Origin: Chitinophagales bacterium
GTDB taxonomy: Bacteria; Bacteroidota; Bacteroidia; Chitinophagales; Chitinophagaceae
DNA: 64,000 bases
Assembly: GCA_015654695.1 (NCBI GenBank)
Contig: JAATGJ010000123.1
Coordinates: 1 to 64,000, forward strand
Direction of reading: 5' to 3'
In this document: positions 15,754 through 24,811 of the stretch, piece after piece
How positions within the stretch are numbered: position 1 is the first letter of the stretch
How the letters are laid out: the number at the start of each line of letters is the position of its first letter
Notes under the pieces: model-generated
Seen by the model: the letters and a program-made list of their open reading frames with translations, nothing else
The model's database searches: none
What the model was told of the DNA's origin: nothing
Made by a program: the position numbers and the translations under genes

Positions 15754-18700
15754 ATGCGGAGTTTTACATTGCCACTGCAAAAAATTTTCTATGTATTTCT
15801 GTTCCTATGCTGGGTAAATATTGGTAAAAGCCAGGCTCCTTTAACCATTAGCGATTTTGCTTTTTGGGGTGGAAGCGCTTCTTCGGTTTCTTATAATAGT
15901 TCGAAAGGAGTAACTGTTGGTAACAGTGCTATCATACAAGGTAACCTTGGCAGTAACCATCTTATTACTATTAAAAACAGTTTTACACTTACGGGAAGTA
16001 TTTTTAGCGGGAATGCTGTTATTCTTGGCAACAATGTAAAAATTACCGGTGATATTTTCGCAGCAAAAAATGCTACTAATTCTCCGGCTAATACCATTTA
16101 TGGAGATAACAGGAGCAATTTTATTGGCAATCTTACCGCCAAAGGGAAAATAGTATTACAAAGCGGGGTTGGACCTCTTGCTACTACCATAAGCGGCCGT
16201 GTAGCTGTACCAGCACCCAGTTCAACCAATTATTCAGGACCCACTCCTGCAGGAGGAATTGTGAATACAGTTGTATTGCCGGTACTGCCTTTAATGCCAG
16301 TCAATACTTCTTTTGATAGCCAGTTGGGCACAACTGATATTACTACCACCCAAACCATTTCTCCGGGAAAATATCGCAAGCTTGCTTTGACGGGAAATAA
16401 AACGATCACCTTTAATGGTCCGGGGGATTACATTTTTAACGAGGTGGATAATGGCATCTCCGCTAACAAATTTGTATTTGATTTCAAGAACACAACAACG
16501 GGTACGATCAATATTTTTATAATAAAGAATGCAAAATGGGGTAAACTTTCGGTTAACACAGTCAATGGAAATTTTCCTTCCCGTATCTATACTGAAATTC
16601 ACGGTAACGGTTCAACCAATAATGGATTTGCATTCGATCTTCAGAGTCCCGGCGTACTGACATCAGGTACTTATTCCTGGTTGGGAAACGTATGGACGCC
16701 AAATGGAGGTATAGCTGTTAAAAGTTTCATTTCATCAACCTCTTCGCAAATCATTGGTGCATTATGGAGTGGTACGAAAGTGGATTTGTCAGATAACCTG
16801 GTGCTTACCTACCAGGCGCCCGGAAACCCGGCTCCACCTCCACCTCCACAAACCTTAAACCTTAATAATTTTGCTGTATGGGGTGGAAGCGCTTCTTCCA
16901 GTTCTTATAATAGTTCTCAGGGGGTAACTGTTGGTAATGGTGCTATCATACAAGGTAATATTGGCAGTAATCATCTTGTTAATGTAAAAAACAATTTTAC
17001 GCTGACGGGAAGCATTTTTAGCGGTAATGCGGTTACTCTTGGCAGCAATGAAAAAATTACCGGTGATATCTTTGCCGCGAAGAACGCTACCAACTCCCCG
17101 GCTAATATTATTTCCGGGGATAACAGGAGCAATTTTATTGGCAATCTTACCGCTAAAGGGAAAATAGTATTACAAAGTGGAGCCGGGCCACTTGCCACTA
17201 CTATAAGCGGCCGGGTAGCTGTGCCAGCACCCAGTTCAACCAATTATTCAGGCCCCACTCCTGCAGGAGGAATTGTGAATACAGTTATGTTGCCGGTACT
17301 GCCATCAATGCCAAACAATACTTCATTTGATAACCAGGCGGGCACAACTGATATTACTAACACCCAAACCATTTCTCCGGGAAAATATCGCAAGCTTGCT
17401 TTAGCGGGAAATAAAACACTCACGTTTAACGGACCCGGGAATTATATTTTTAACGAAGTAGATAATAATATCTCCGCTAACAAATTTGTATTTGATTTCA
17501 AAAACACATTAACGGGTACGATCAATATTTTCATAATAAAGGATGCAAAATGGGGCAAACTTTCAGTCAGTACTGTTAATGGAAATTTTCCATCCCGTAT
17601 CTATACTGAAATTCACGGTACTGGCTCATCCAATAATGGATTTACATTCGATCTTCAGAGTCCGGGCATAATTACATCAGGCACTTATTCCTGGTTGGGA
17701 AATGTATGGGCGCCAAATGGAGGTATAGTTGTTAAAAGTTTCATTTTATCAACCTCTCCTCAAATCGTTGGTGCATTATGGAGTGCTACGAAAGTGGATC
17801 TGTCAGACAACCTGGTTCTTACCTACCAGTTGCCTGTTGGCGGTCCCAGTTATATAGATCCTTATTACCCACCTCCGGCAAACGGAAAAGTAACCACGGC
17901 CAATAATGTTATTGGTGCAGAATTGCTGTCCCTATCGCAAAATTCAGGTTCTATCACTTCCATTTCCGAAAATGAAATCTTCATATTGGATTCCGGCAAA
18001 GTAATGATAGAAGTAATCACCGATTCAGCGAACTTCAATACTGTAAGGAGCCAATTGATTACGGCTGGCATGACCCGCATAATAGACAATGGCCCGAAGG
18101 TTTATATCATTACCGGTCTTTTCGCAGTCAACAAATTGACAACGCTCAATACCAACACACGAATTAAATATGTGCGGCCACTTTATCCGCCTATTTCAAA
18201 CGCCGGCCGGGTAACTACACAGGGTGATATCACCATGCGTTCCAATGCTGTCAGGGAAAGATTCGGGTTAGACGGCAACGGTGTGAAAGTAGGCGTGATT
18301 TCAGATAGTTACAATTCAAAACTGGGCGCACAAAGAGATATAGACAATGTGGACGTAGATGGCTATGGTGACCTGCCGGGAATAAAAACAGGCGGCCAAC
18401 CCAACGCTAATCCCAATCCTGTTCAACTAGTTGGAACAGATACGAAGGGTAGCGATGAAGGCAGGGCCATGTTGCAAATAGTTCATGATATAGTGCCAAA
18501 AGCAAAACTAGCATTTCGTACGGGATTTTTGAGTGCGGGAGATTTTGCAAAGGGTATCCTGGAACTGGCTTCACCCACTCTGCCGGGTGGGCGTTGCGAT
18601 GTGATTGTGGATGATATCACGTATGTAACAGAGCCTTTTTTCCGGGATGGTATTGCGGCCAGGGCGGTTGACACGGTGGTAGCGCGGGGAGTAACTTATA

Positions 18701-21700
18701 TATCTGCGGCGGGTAATTTTGGTAATAAATCCTATGAATCTGATTTCGTTGGCGTCACTAATACAGCCATCATACCCACCGGCCAAATTCACAGGTTTGG
18801 CACCGGCAATGCTGATATTTATCAAACGGTGAATCTTAAACCCGGATCTTATACCATCGTCTTGCAATGGAGCGATCAATATTATTCACTGGGTAGTACT
18901 ACGGGCGTTCAGTCCGATATGGATCTTTATTTGCTGGATGGAAATGGATTTACTTTGTTTGGTTTTAACAGGAGCAATCTTACCAATGATCCGTTTGAAG
19001 TTTGTCCCTTTACCGTAGAACAGGAAACAAATGCCAAAGTGATGGTTGTGCGGGCTGCAGGTTCCGGCAATGTAAGATTTAAGTACATCATATTCCGCGG
19101 TGATGCTACTATACTGGATTATCCAACAGGCACATCCTCCCTGGTAGGCCAGGCTAACGCTACAAGCTCTATTGCTGTAGGCGCTATGCTCTATGCCAAT
19201 ATCCCGCCATTCACGCCGGTTTGGCCGGGCGTAGCTTCGTTCTCATCAAGAGGCGGAACTTCTACCGTGGCGCAGAACAACTCGTTTATAAAACGAAGCA
19301 AACCTGAGTTGATCGCACCTAATGGTGTTAATACCTCGGTGAGGTTGAGTGGGAACGACTTTGACGACGGTGACAGCGATCCTAACTTCTTTGGCACATC
19401 GGCTTCCGCGCCACATGTGGCTGGTGTAGCGGCATTACTTATCCAGGGGCGTAAGAAATATAATTTGCAAACAACAGTAACACCCGGTCAAATCAGGCAA
19501 CATTTGATATCATCGGCGGGACGATTCACTTACCTGCGGGACACGTCGTTTACTTTTGAAGGAGGGTATGGCTTTGTACGGGCTGACTCAGCGATTAAGC
19601 AAATAGCCAATGCAAAACCAATAATATCCTCTTTGGAAGCCGTGATTCCCGGGGGGCAAAACGGCACACAGCCTTTCACAGTAAAAATAAAAGGTAAATA
19701 CTTCGCCGGCAACGCGAAGATTTATCTTAAGGGAGTTCCGGTTACCACCACTATTTCTCTTGATCCTCTTACAGGTATTGATACAGCCAAAGCCACTATT
19801 CCTGCCATTCCTTCTGGCCAAAATCCGTCTTTTCGATTAGTTAATCCTGCGAAAAGCGTCAGCGGCTTAGATGGAGGATCATCTGATTCTTTATTTTTCT
19901 TCAGTTCAAGATCAGAAGTATATATTAAGGCAGAAGATAAAACCCGGAAATATGGACTTGAAAATCCTGCTTTAACGGCAGTAGTTTATATTATTACGAA
20001 TGGGGATACACTGCCTATCAATCTGACAAATATTACACTTGCTGGTTTGAAGCTGGATGGAAACAACCTGAAAATTTCCACCATTGCCACACCCATAAGC
20101 AGTGCGGGTTCGTATAGCATTGTCCCGTCCCGTACTACACCTCTTGCCCTTGATGATACGCTATTTAAACGGTATAGCTTCACCTTTAAGACCGGCACTT
20201 TGATGGTACAGAAAATGCCTTTGAAAATTACTCCGGGTAATCTGCAAATTAAATATGGAGAATATCCTGCCAACATTACTTATACCTACGATTTAGATCC
20301 CTCTGCGACCAGTTCACTTACTATGCGTGATGAAGTAAAAGCTTTGCATAAAAAATATTTAGCTGATAATGGATTGATTGTTGTCAATGGATTAAATAGC
20401 CAAAATCCTCCTGTTACCCAGGCTGATTTACTCAATATGAGTTCGATGGCAAGTTTCCAGGCTGTTCGCAACGCAAGAAAGTTCAGTTTGGTAAATGGCC
20501 AGTTGCAGGCATTGGTCAATAGCATAAATGAATCACAGATGGGTGACCAGCGGTTTATTGTTGATGTATCCGCAGTGTCGTTGGCAAATTATAAATCGAA
20601 CCCGGCCAATGCAGCCATGGTTCAATCTCTCTCTGGCTCACATGACCGCGGATTATTGAATTTAAAAGCATTGGCAAACGGAACGGCTAAAGCCTCGGTT
20701 TCAGGTGGCCCGGAGAAACCCATCGTCAATGGTCAATTACTGGCAATGGTCAACGGACAACTACAGGCACTGGTCAATGGCCAATTGCAAGCCCTGGTAA
20801 ATGGGGTGTATGTTCCGGCGACCGATATCGTTTTCCAAAATGGGCAACTGCTGGCGCTTGTTAATGGCGTGTGGACAGTTGTTACCAACGGACAATTACA
20901 GGCAATTGTCAATGCTCAAACAGTCAACGTTGAATTGTCAATAGCAAATGGCCAGTTGCAGGCCCTGGTAAACGGGCAATTAATGCCGCTGGTCAATGGT
21001 CAATTACAAGCCCTGGTAAACGGGCAGTTGTTAGCTATTGTAAATGGACAATTGCAGGCGTTGGTAAATGGCCAGTTGATGCCTTTGGTAAACGGCGAAT
21101 TAGTCGCTATGGTAAGTGGCCAATTGCAACCATTGGTGAATGGTCAATTATTGGCATTGGTGAACGGGGAGCTAATGGTGGAAATGTTCCCGGGTGATGA
21201 ATTGCAAATTGTACAGGATCTTACATTAGTGGACAATCAGCATTTACAAGGTACAGTAAACGGCCAATCGCAAAGTATTGTAAACGGTCAGCTTAAAGCC
21301 ATTGTCAATGGAATAAAAACTGATATTAGTTATGTCAACGGGCAATTGCTGGCCCTTGTCAATGGAATAAATACTGAACTTAGTTATTTGAACGGGCAAT
21401 TGCAGGCCCTTGTCAATGGACAGTTACAACCATTGGTTAATGGGACGGCTGTAGGAGTCGAACATGTAAGGCAATTGGCGAACGGGCAACTACAGGCCCT
21501 GGTGAATGGGACAACATATATTCCCATTACAAACGGGCAATTGCAGGCATTGGTAAACGGGCAACTGCTCGCGATGGTCAACGGGCAATTGATGGCCATT
21601 GTAAATGGCGAACTCACATTCACCGTTTTTAAAAATGGTCAGTTGCAGGCGCTGGTAAACGGGTCCTTCATTCCTATCACAAACGGGCAATTACAGCCGC

Positions 21701-24700
21701 TCGTCAACGCCCAGTTATTTGCGATGACCAATGGACAATTACAGGCTGTAAATAGCATCGGCCTGGTAAATGGAGAATTACAGGCGGTCGTAAATAACCA
21801 GACGCTGGTTTATGCAAATGGTCAATTATTAGCCCTTGTAAATGGACAACTGCAACCGCTCGTTAATAATTTTGATGTTAGCGGAACCAATAACAATGCA
21901 AAAACACTTGTATTGGTTGACCAGGATGATATTACCCTGCAATCCGGGGATGTAGGTGGTATGTTCTCAATGAACATGATAACAGGTCTTGATGCAGGAG
22001 TTCAAACATTGATACCGGGTAGTTTTGTAAATGAGAATTTTGAGGTCACTTATGGTTTGGGCCAGGTAACAATCCTGAAGGCGCCATTGATCGTGAAGGC
22101 AAAGGATACAACAAAAGTGTATGGCAACGCCAACCCGGTTTTTACCACTTCCTATTCAGGATTTGTATATAGTGATGGGGTTGGAAATATAACTCCGCCA
22201 ACTGTTTCCTGCGCTGCAGATAATGCTTCGCCGGTAAATACATACCCGATAATACTAAGTGGCGGCAGCGCTGCTAACTATACACTGGTATTGCAAAATG
22301 GTAATTTGAATATTACAAAACGTGACCTGACTTTAACAGCCAACAGCTTAACCAAGGTATATGGCCAGGCCAATCCCCTGCCAGGATATACTGCTTCAGG
22401 TTTTGTAAACGGAGATAATATAACCGGTATTGATGTCCCGCCCGTTATATCCACACCAGTTACTACGGCTTCCGGCGCGGGAACTTATCCAATAAATCTC
22501 ATTGGTGGATCCGATAACAATTATAACCTCCTGCTGCAACCGGGAGTGTTTACAGTAACAAAAGCTGTATTATCTGCTGCTGCAGATAATAAATCAAGAG
22601 TATATGGCAGCGCCAATCCGGCGTTTACTATCACTTACTCGGGGTTTGTAAACGGGGAGGGTGCAGGTAATATAACAACAGCACCTGCAGCAACTACTAC
22701 AGCTAATACAGGCTCGTTTGCAGGCAATTACCCAATTAACCTCAGCGGCGGTGTTGCAGCTAATTACAGTTTCAGTTATACCCCGGGTATACTTACTATT
22801 ACACATGCTCCATTAACAGCTACAGCCGATGATAAATCGAAAGTTTATGGTGCTGCCAATCCTGTACTTACTATCAGCTATTCGGGTTTTGTAAATGGGG
22901 ACAATCCAGGTACGCTTACAACCCCTCCGGTTGCCTCTACAACAGCAACTGAAAATTCAAATGTTGGCACGTACCCGATTATATTGACGGGAGGAAGCAG
23001 TAATAATTATTCTTTCCTTAATACGTCAGGAACTCTTACAATTGGAAAGAAAACGCTGAATGTAACTGCTGACAATAAGGCAAAAGTCGCCGGATATCCC
23101 AATCCGGGTTTAACCATCAGCTATAATGGATTGGTAGGTGATGACACTAAAGATTCAGTATGCGTACCGTTTGTTATACCGGCATCGCCTTTGAACATCC
23201 AGGATTTAAACCGTGTAACAACGTATACGAATGTTAAGTTAAACAACGGGAATAATTATATCTATGCAACTCCGGGGCAATCCGTAACGCTTACAGCTGA
23301 TTACAATTCTATTTACTATGATCCCACTAATTACTGTCCCGGATGTATTACTCAGATACATATTGGCCTGAGTAACGGTAATGGGGGAAATGTGTTTAAT
23401 CAATGTATTGAAACAAATGGCGGAATTGCTACTCCACAACCGTCCGGGTCCATTAGCAGGAACTTCAATGCACCAACAAATCCAGGAATCTATTATATAA
23501 CACAGGAATCCACATGGTGGTATAATTGCGGACAATTTGCCGATCCTGTTCATGTTAATAATGCAAGTAAGGCAATAGCTGTAGTGGTAGTTAATGTATC
23601 CAATACCAGCATTACTGCCAGTGTTGCTGCAGATGAAACATCACCGGCTGGTAGTTATCCTATTACATTAATAGGTTGTGATAGCTACAATCCAAACTAT
23701 AATGTGATATTGCATAATGGCACTTTAACAGTAGAGGATCATTGCATTGACGCAACCGGTCATTTATGGAAAGCTAATGGCAATTTTAATGATGACCTGG
23801 GAGGAGCAACGGCAACACCTGGTGGAGGAGTTACAGCTACAGGCGCGCCCCATGAAGGATCTAACAGCTTTTCTTTTAATGGAACAGGATACATCTCTAC
23901 TGGCACCTCTGGTTCTGTTTCAGGATATGGATATTTCACTGTTAGCGTCTGGGTAAAGACAACTTCGACCGGTCCCATGGTGATCATCAATCAACGTGAT
24001 GTCAATAATGATGGAGAATATATTCTGAAGATAGGCGGCATTCACTCTTATCCGGCTACTGCGGGAGGTGAAATCCCGGGCAAAGCGTATTTCCTGATTT
24101 ATGGTAGTGGAAGCAATCTTGTTGATCTCATTTCTACAACTTCGGTTAATGATGGAAACTGGCATTTCATTAAGGGCGAAAGAGATGGTACTGATGTAAG
24201 GTTGTACGTTGATGGCGCTTTGGAGGCCTCGGGTAATACCGGCGTTGTTGTTAATTTAAATGGGTCCATTACTACTACTATCGGCAGAGATACAAGAGAT
24301 GGTAACGCTTATTTCAATGGTCTTATAGATGAGATCCGGGTTTCTATTTGTCCTTCGGTGTTACCAATACCAATACCAAGACAGGCTAATAATTTAGCAC
24401 CTGTAGTAACATCGAATGCATTACCACCTGTTACAGAATCTGTAGTAAAATCTGTAGCAGTGCCTGTAAAAGATACGGAGAGCAAACCTGCTGAGGATAA
24501 ATTATATCCCAATCCTGCATCCTCTATGATAAGGGTACAACTTAAGGATGATGTCCGGCAAATAAAAGACATACGGGTGTATGACGGGGTGGGCAAATTG
24601 ATTGCAATATCTTCAAGAAGAATAAATGACGGTCTTTATGAAATAAATGTGGCAAGCTTATCAGGAGGCATATACATAGTAGAAGCAAAAACGACAGCTG

Positions 24701-24732
24701 GTATTAAAACATTTAAATTTATTAAAATGTAA
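15754..24732 (+). CDS. Giant secreted T9SS-sorted protein with subtilase, MBG, NGQL-repeat and LamG regions
   Basis: 2992 aa. In order: signal peptide (about 1-27); two near-identical beta-rich modules of 338 residues (about 29-359 and 367-697); a short prodomain-like segment (about 740-820); an S8 subtilase (about 840-1280) with Asp851, Asn988 and GTSASAPH Ser1216, but Glu902 in DEGRAM where His is usual; an MBG domain (about 1387-1486); a second MBG domain split by an insertion of about 530 residues containing the octapeptide NGQLQALV region (about 1579-2039); four MBG repeats and a partial fifth (about 2111-2470); a Cys-containing insert; a LamG-like domain (about 2663-2863); and a type IX sorting domain (about 2913-2992) with LYPNPA. 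Probably a cell-surface or secreted adhesin-protease mosaic. Terminator at 24744. Confidence 0.85.
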   Translation: MRSFTLPLQKIFYVFLFLCWVNIGKSQAPLTISDFAFWGGSASSVSYNSSKGVTVGNSAIIQGNLGSNHLITIKNSFTLTGSIFSGNAVILGNNVKITGDIFAAKNATNSPANTIYGDNRSNFIGNLTAKGKIVLQSGVGPLATTISGRVAVPAPSSTNYSGPTPAGGIVNTVVLPVLPLMPVNTSFDSQLGTTDITTTQTISPGKYRKLALTGNKTITFNGPGDYIFNEVDNGISANKFVFDFKNTTTGTINIFIIKNAKWGKLSVNTVNGNFPSRIYTEIHGNGSTNNGFAFDLQSPGVLTSGTYSWLGNVWTPNGGIAVKSFISSTSSQIIGALWSGTKVDLSDNLVLTYQAPGNPAPPPPPQTLNLNNFAVWGGSASSSSYNSSQGVTVGNGAIIQGNIGSNHLVNVKNNFTLTGSIFSGNAVTLGSNEKITGDIFAAKNATNSPANIISGDNRSNFIGNLTAKGKIVLQSGAGPLATTISGRVAVPAPSSTNYSGPTPAGGIVNTVMLPVLPSMPNNTSFDNQAGTTDITNTQTISPGKYRKLALAGNKTLTFNGPGNYIFNEVDNNISANKFVFDFKNTLTGTINIFIIKDAKWGKLSVSTVNGNFPSRIYTEIHGTGSSNNGFTFDLQSPGIITSGTYSWLGNVWAPNGGIVVKSFILSTSPQIVGALWSATKVDLSDNLVLTYQLPVGGPSYIDPYYPPPANGKVTTANNVIGAELLSLSQNSGSITSISENEIFILDSGKVMIEVITDSANFNTVRSQLITAGMTRIIDNGPKVYIITGLFAVNKLTTLNTNTRIKYVRPLYPPISNAGRVTTQGDITMRSNAVRERFGLDGNGVKVGVISDSYNSKLGAQRDIDNVDVDGYGDLPGIKTGGQPNANPNPVQLVGTDTKGSDEGRAMLQIVHDIVPKAKLAFRTGFLSAGDFAKGILELASPTLPGGRCDVIVDDITYVTEPFFRDGIAARAVDTVVARGVTYISAAGNFGNKSYESDFVGVTNTAIIPTGQIHRFGTGNADIYQTVNLKPGSYTIVLQWSDQYYSLGSTTGVQSDMDLYLLDGNGFTLFGFNRSNLTNDPFEVCPFTVEQETNAKVMVVRAAGSGNVRFKYIIFRGDATILDYPTGTSSLVGQANATSSIAVGAMLYANIPPFTPVWPGVASFSSRGGTSTVAQNNSFIKRSKPELIAPNGVNTSVRLSGNDFDDGDSDPNFFGTSASAPHVAGVAALLIQGRKKYNLQTTVTPGQIRQHLISSAGRFTYLRDTSFTFEGGYGFVRADSAIKQIANAKPIISSLEAVIPGGQNGTQPFTVKIKGKYFAGNAKIYLKGVPVTTTISLDPLTGIDTAKATIPAIPSGQNPSFRLVNPAKSVSGLDGGSSDSLFFFSSRSEVYIKAEDKTRKYGLENPALTAVVYIITNGDTLPINLTNITLAGLKLDGNNLKISTIATPISSAGSYSIVPSRTTPLALDDTLFKRYSFTFKTGTLMVQKMPLKITPGNLQIKYGEYPANITYTYDLDPSATSSLTMRDEVKALHKKYLADNGLIVVNGLNSQNPPVTQADLLNMSSMASFQAVRNARKFSLVNGQLQALVNSINESQMGDQRFIVDVSAVSLANYKSNPANAAMVQSLSGSHDRGLLNLKALANGTAKASVSGGPEKPIVNGQLLAMVNGQLQALVNGQLQALVNGVYVPATDIVFQNGQLLALVNGVWTVVTNGQLQAIVNAQTVNVELSIANGQLQALVNGQLMPLVNGQLQALVNGQLLAIVNGQLQALVNGQLMPLVNGELVAMVSGQLQPLVNGQLLALVNGELMVEMFPGDELQIVQDLTLVDNQHLQGTVNGQSQSIVNGQLKAIVNGIKTDISYVNGQLLALVNGINTELSYLNGQLQALVNGQLQPLVNGTAVGVEHVRQLANGQLQALVNGTTYIPITNGQLQALVNGQLLAMVNGQLMAIVNGELTFTVFKNGQLQALVNGSFIPITNGQLQPLVNAQLFAMTNGQLQAVNSIGLVNGELQAVVNNQTLVYANGQLLALVNGQLQPLVNNFDVSGTNNNAKTLVLVDQDDITLQSGDVGGMFSMNMITGLDAGVQTLIPGSFVNENFEVTYGLGQVTILKAPLIVKAKDTTKVYGNANPVFTTSYSGFVYSDGVGNITPPTVSCAADNASPVNTYPIILSGGSAANYTLVLQNGNLNITKRDLTLTANSLTKVYGQANPLPGYTASGFVNGDNITGIDVPPVISTPVTTASGAGTYPINLIGGSDNNYNLLLQPGVFTVTKAVLSAAADNKSRVYGSANPAFTITYSGFVNGEGAGNITTAPAATTTANTGSFAGNYPINLSGGVAANYSFSYTPGILTITHAPLTATADDKSKVYGAANPVLTISYSGFVNGDNPGTLTTPPVASTTATENSNVGTYPIILTGGSSNNYSFLNTSGTLTIGKKTLNVTADNKAKVAGYPNPGLTISYNGLVGDDTKDSVCVPFVIPASPLNIQDLNRVTTYTNVKLNNGNNYIYATPGQSVTLTADYNSIYYDPTNYCPGCITQIHIGLSNGNGGNVFNQCIETNGGIATPQPSGSISRNFNAPTNPGIYYITQESTWWYNCGQFADPVHVNNASKAIAVVVVNVSNTSITASVAADETSPAGSYPITLIGCDSYNPNYNVILHNGTLTVEDHCIDATGHLWKANGNFNDDLGGATATPGGGVTATGAPHEGSNSFSFNGTGYISTGTSGSVSGYGYFTVSVWVKTTSTGPMVIINQRDVNNDGEYILKIGGIHSYPATAGGEIPGKAYFLIYGSGSNLVDLISTTSVNDGNWHFIKGERDGTDVRLYVDGALEASGNTGVVVNLNGSITTTIGRDTRDGNAYFNGLIDEIRVSICPSVLPIPIPRQANNLAPVVTSNALPPVTESVVKSVAVPVKDTESKPAEDKLYPNPASSMIRVQLKDDVRQIKDIRVYDGVGKLIAISSRRINDGLYEINVASLSGGIYIVEAKTTAGIKTFKFIKM
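15844..17830 (+). repeat. Tandem duplication with 1014-bp period inside the giant gene
   Basis: Two copies, starting near 15852 and 16866, share most bases over about 970 bp, including long identical stretches around the TTTTATTGGCAATCTTACCG run. The period is 1014 bp (338 codons). The encoded modules are beta-rich with many G-N-x motifs (GSIFSGNAV, KITGDIFAAKNA), resembling bactofilin-like or beta-helical folds. A proline-rich linker (PAPPPPPQ) joins them. The duplication looks relatively recent. Confidence 0.85.
20488..21870 (+). repeat. Degenerate 24-bp repeat region encoding NGQLQALV octapeptides
   Basis: I count about 26 exact NGQL motifs plus variants (NGEL, SGQL, NAQL), mostly in an 8-residue period of the form V-N-G-Q-L-x-(A/P)-(L/M/I). 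Longer non-repeat loops interrupt the period (for example GVYVPATDIVFQ, GIKTDISYV). Codons vary freely between copies (AAT GGC CAG, AAC GGG CAA, AAT GGT CAA), so the peptide is conserved more than the DNA. No family recognised. A regular beta-strand/N-G turn structure is plausible. Confidence 0.9.
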
Positions 24733-24743
24733 AAACCGTCAAA

Positions 24744-24772
24744 GAAAGAGGTTCCGGCCTCTTTCTTTTTTC
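24744..24772 (+). terminator. Intrinsic terminator after the giant gene
   Basis: GAAAGAGG (24744-24751) pairs with CCTCTTTC (24758-24765) around a 6-base loop, followed by a T-rich tract. It starts 12 bp after the stop of the 2992-aa gene. Confidence 0.85.
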
Positions 24773-24811
24773 TTAACTTAACAGCAAATTTCTTTATTAA
24801 CGACCGTCACC

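Noticed and set aside
21384-21690. Minus-strand open frames over the NGQL region
   Set aside because: They are the antisense of a repetitive coding sequence; Cys/Asn/Pro-rich products have no support.
20488-21870. Repeats resembling a CRISPR array
   Set aside because: The repeats are in frame in one long protein, differ at silent sites and have no unique spacers of constant length.
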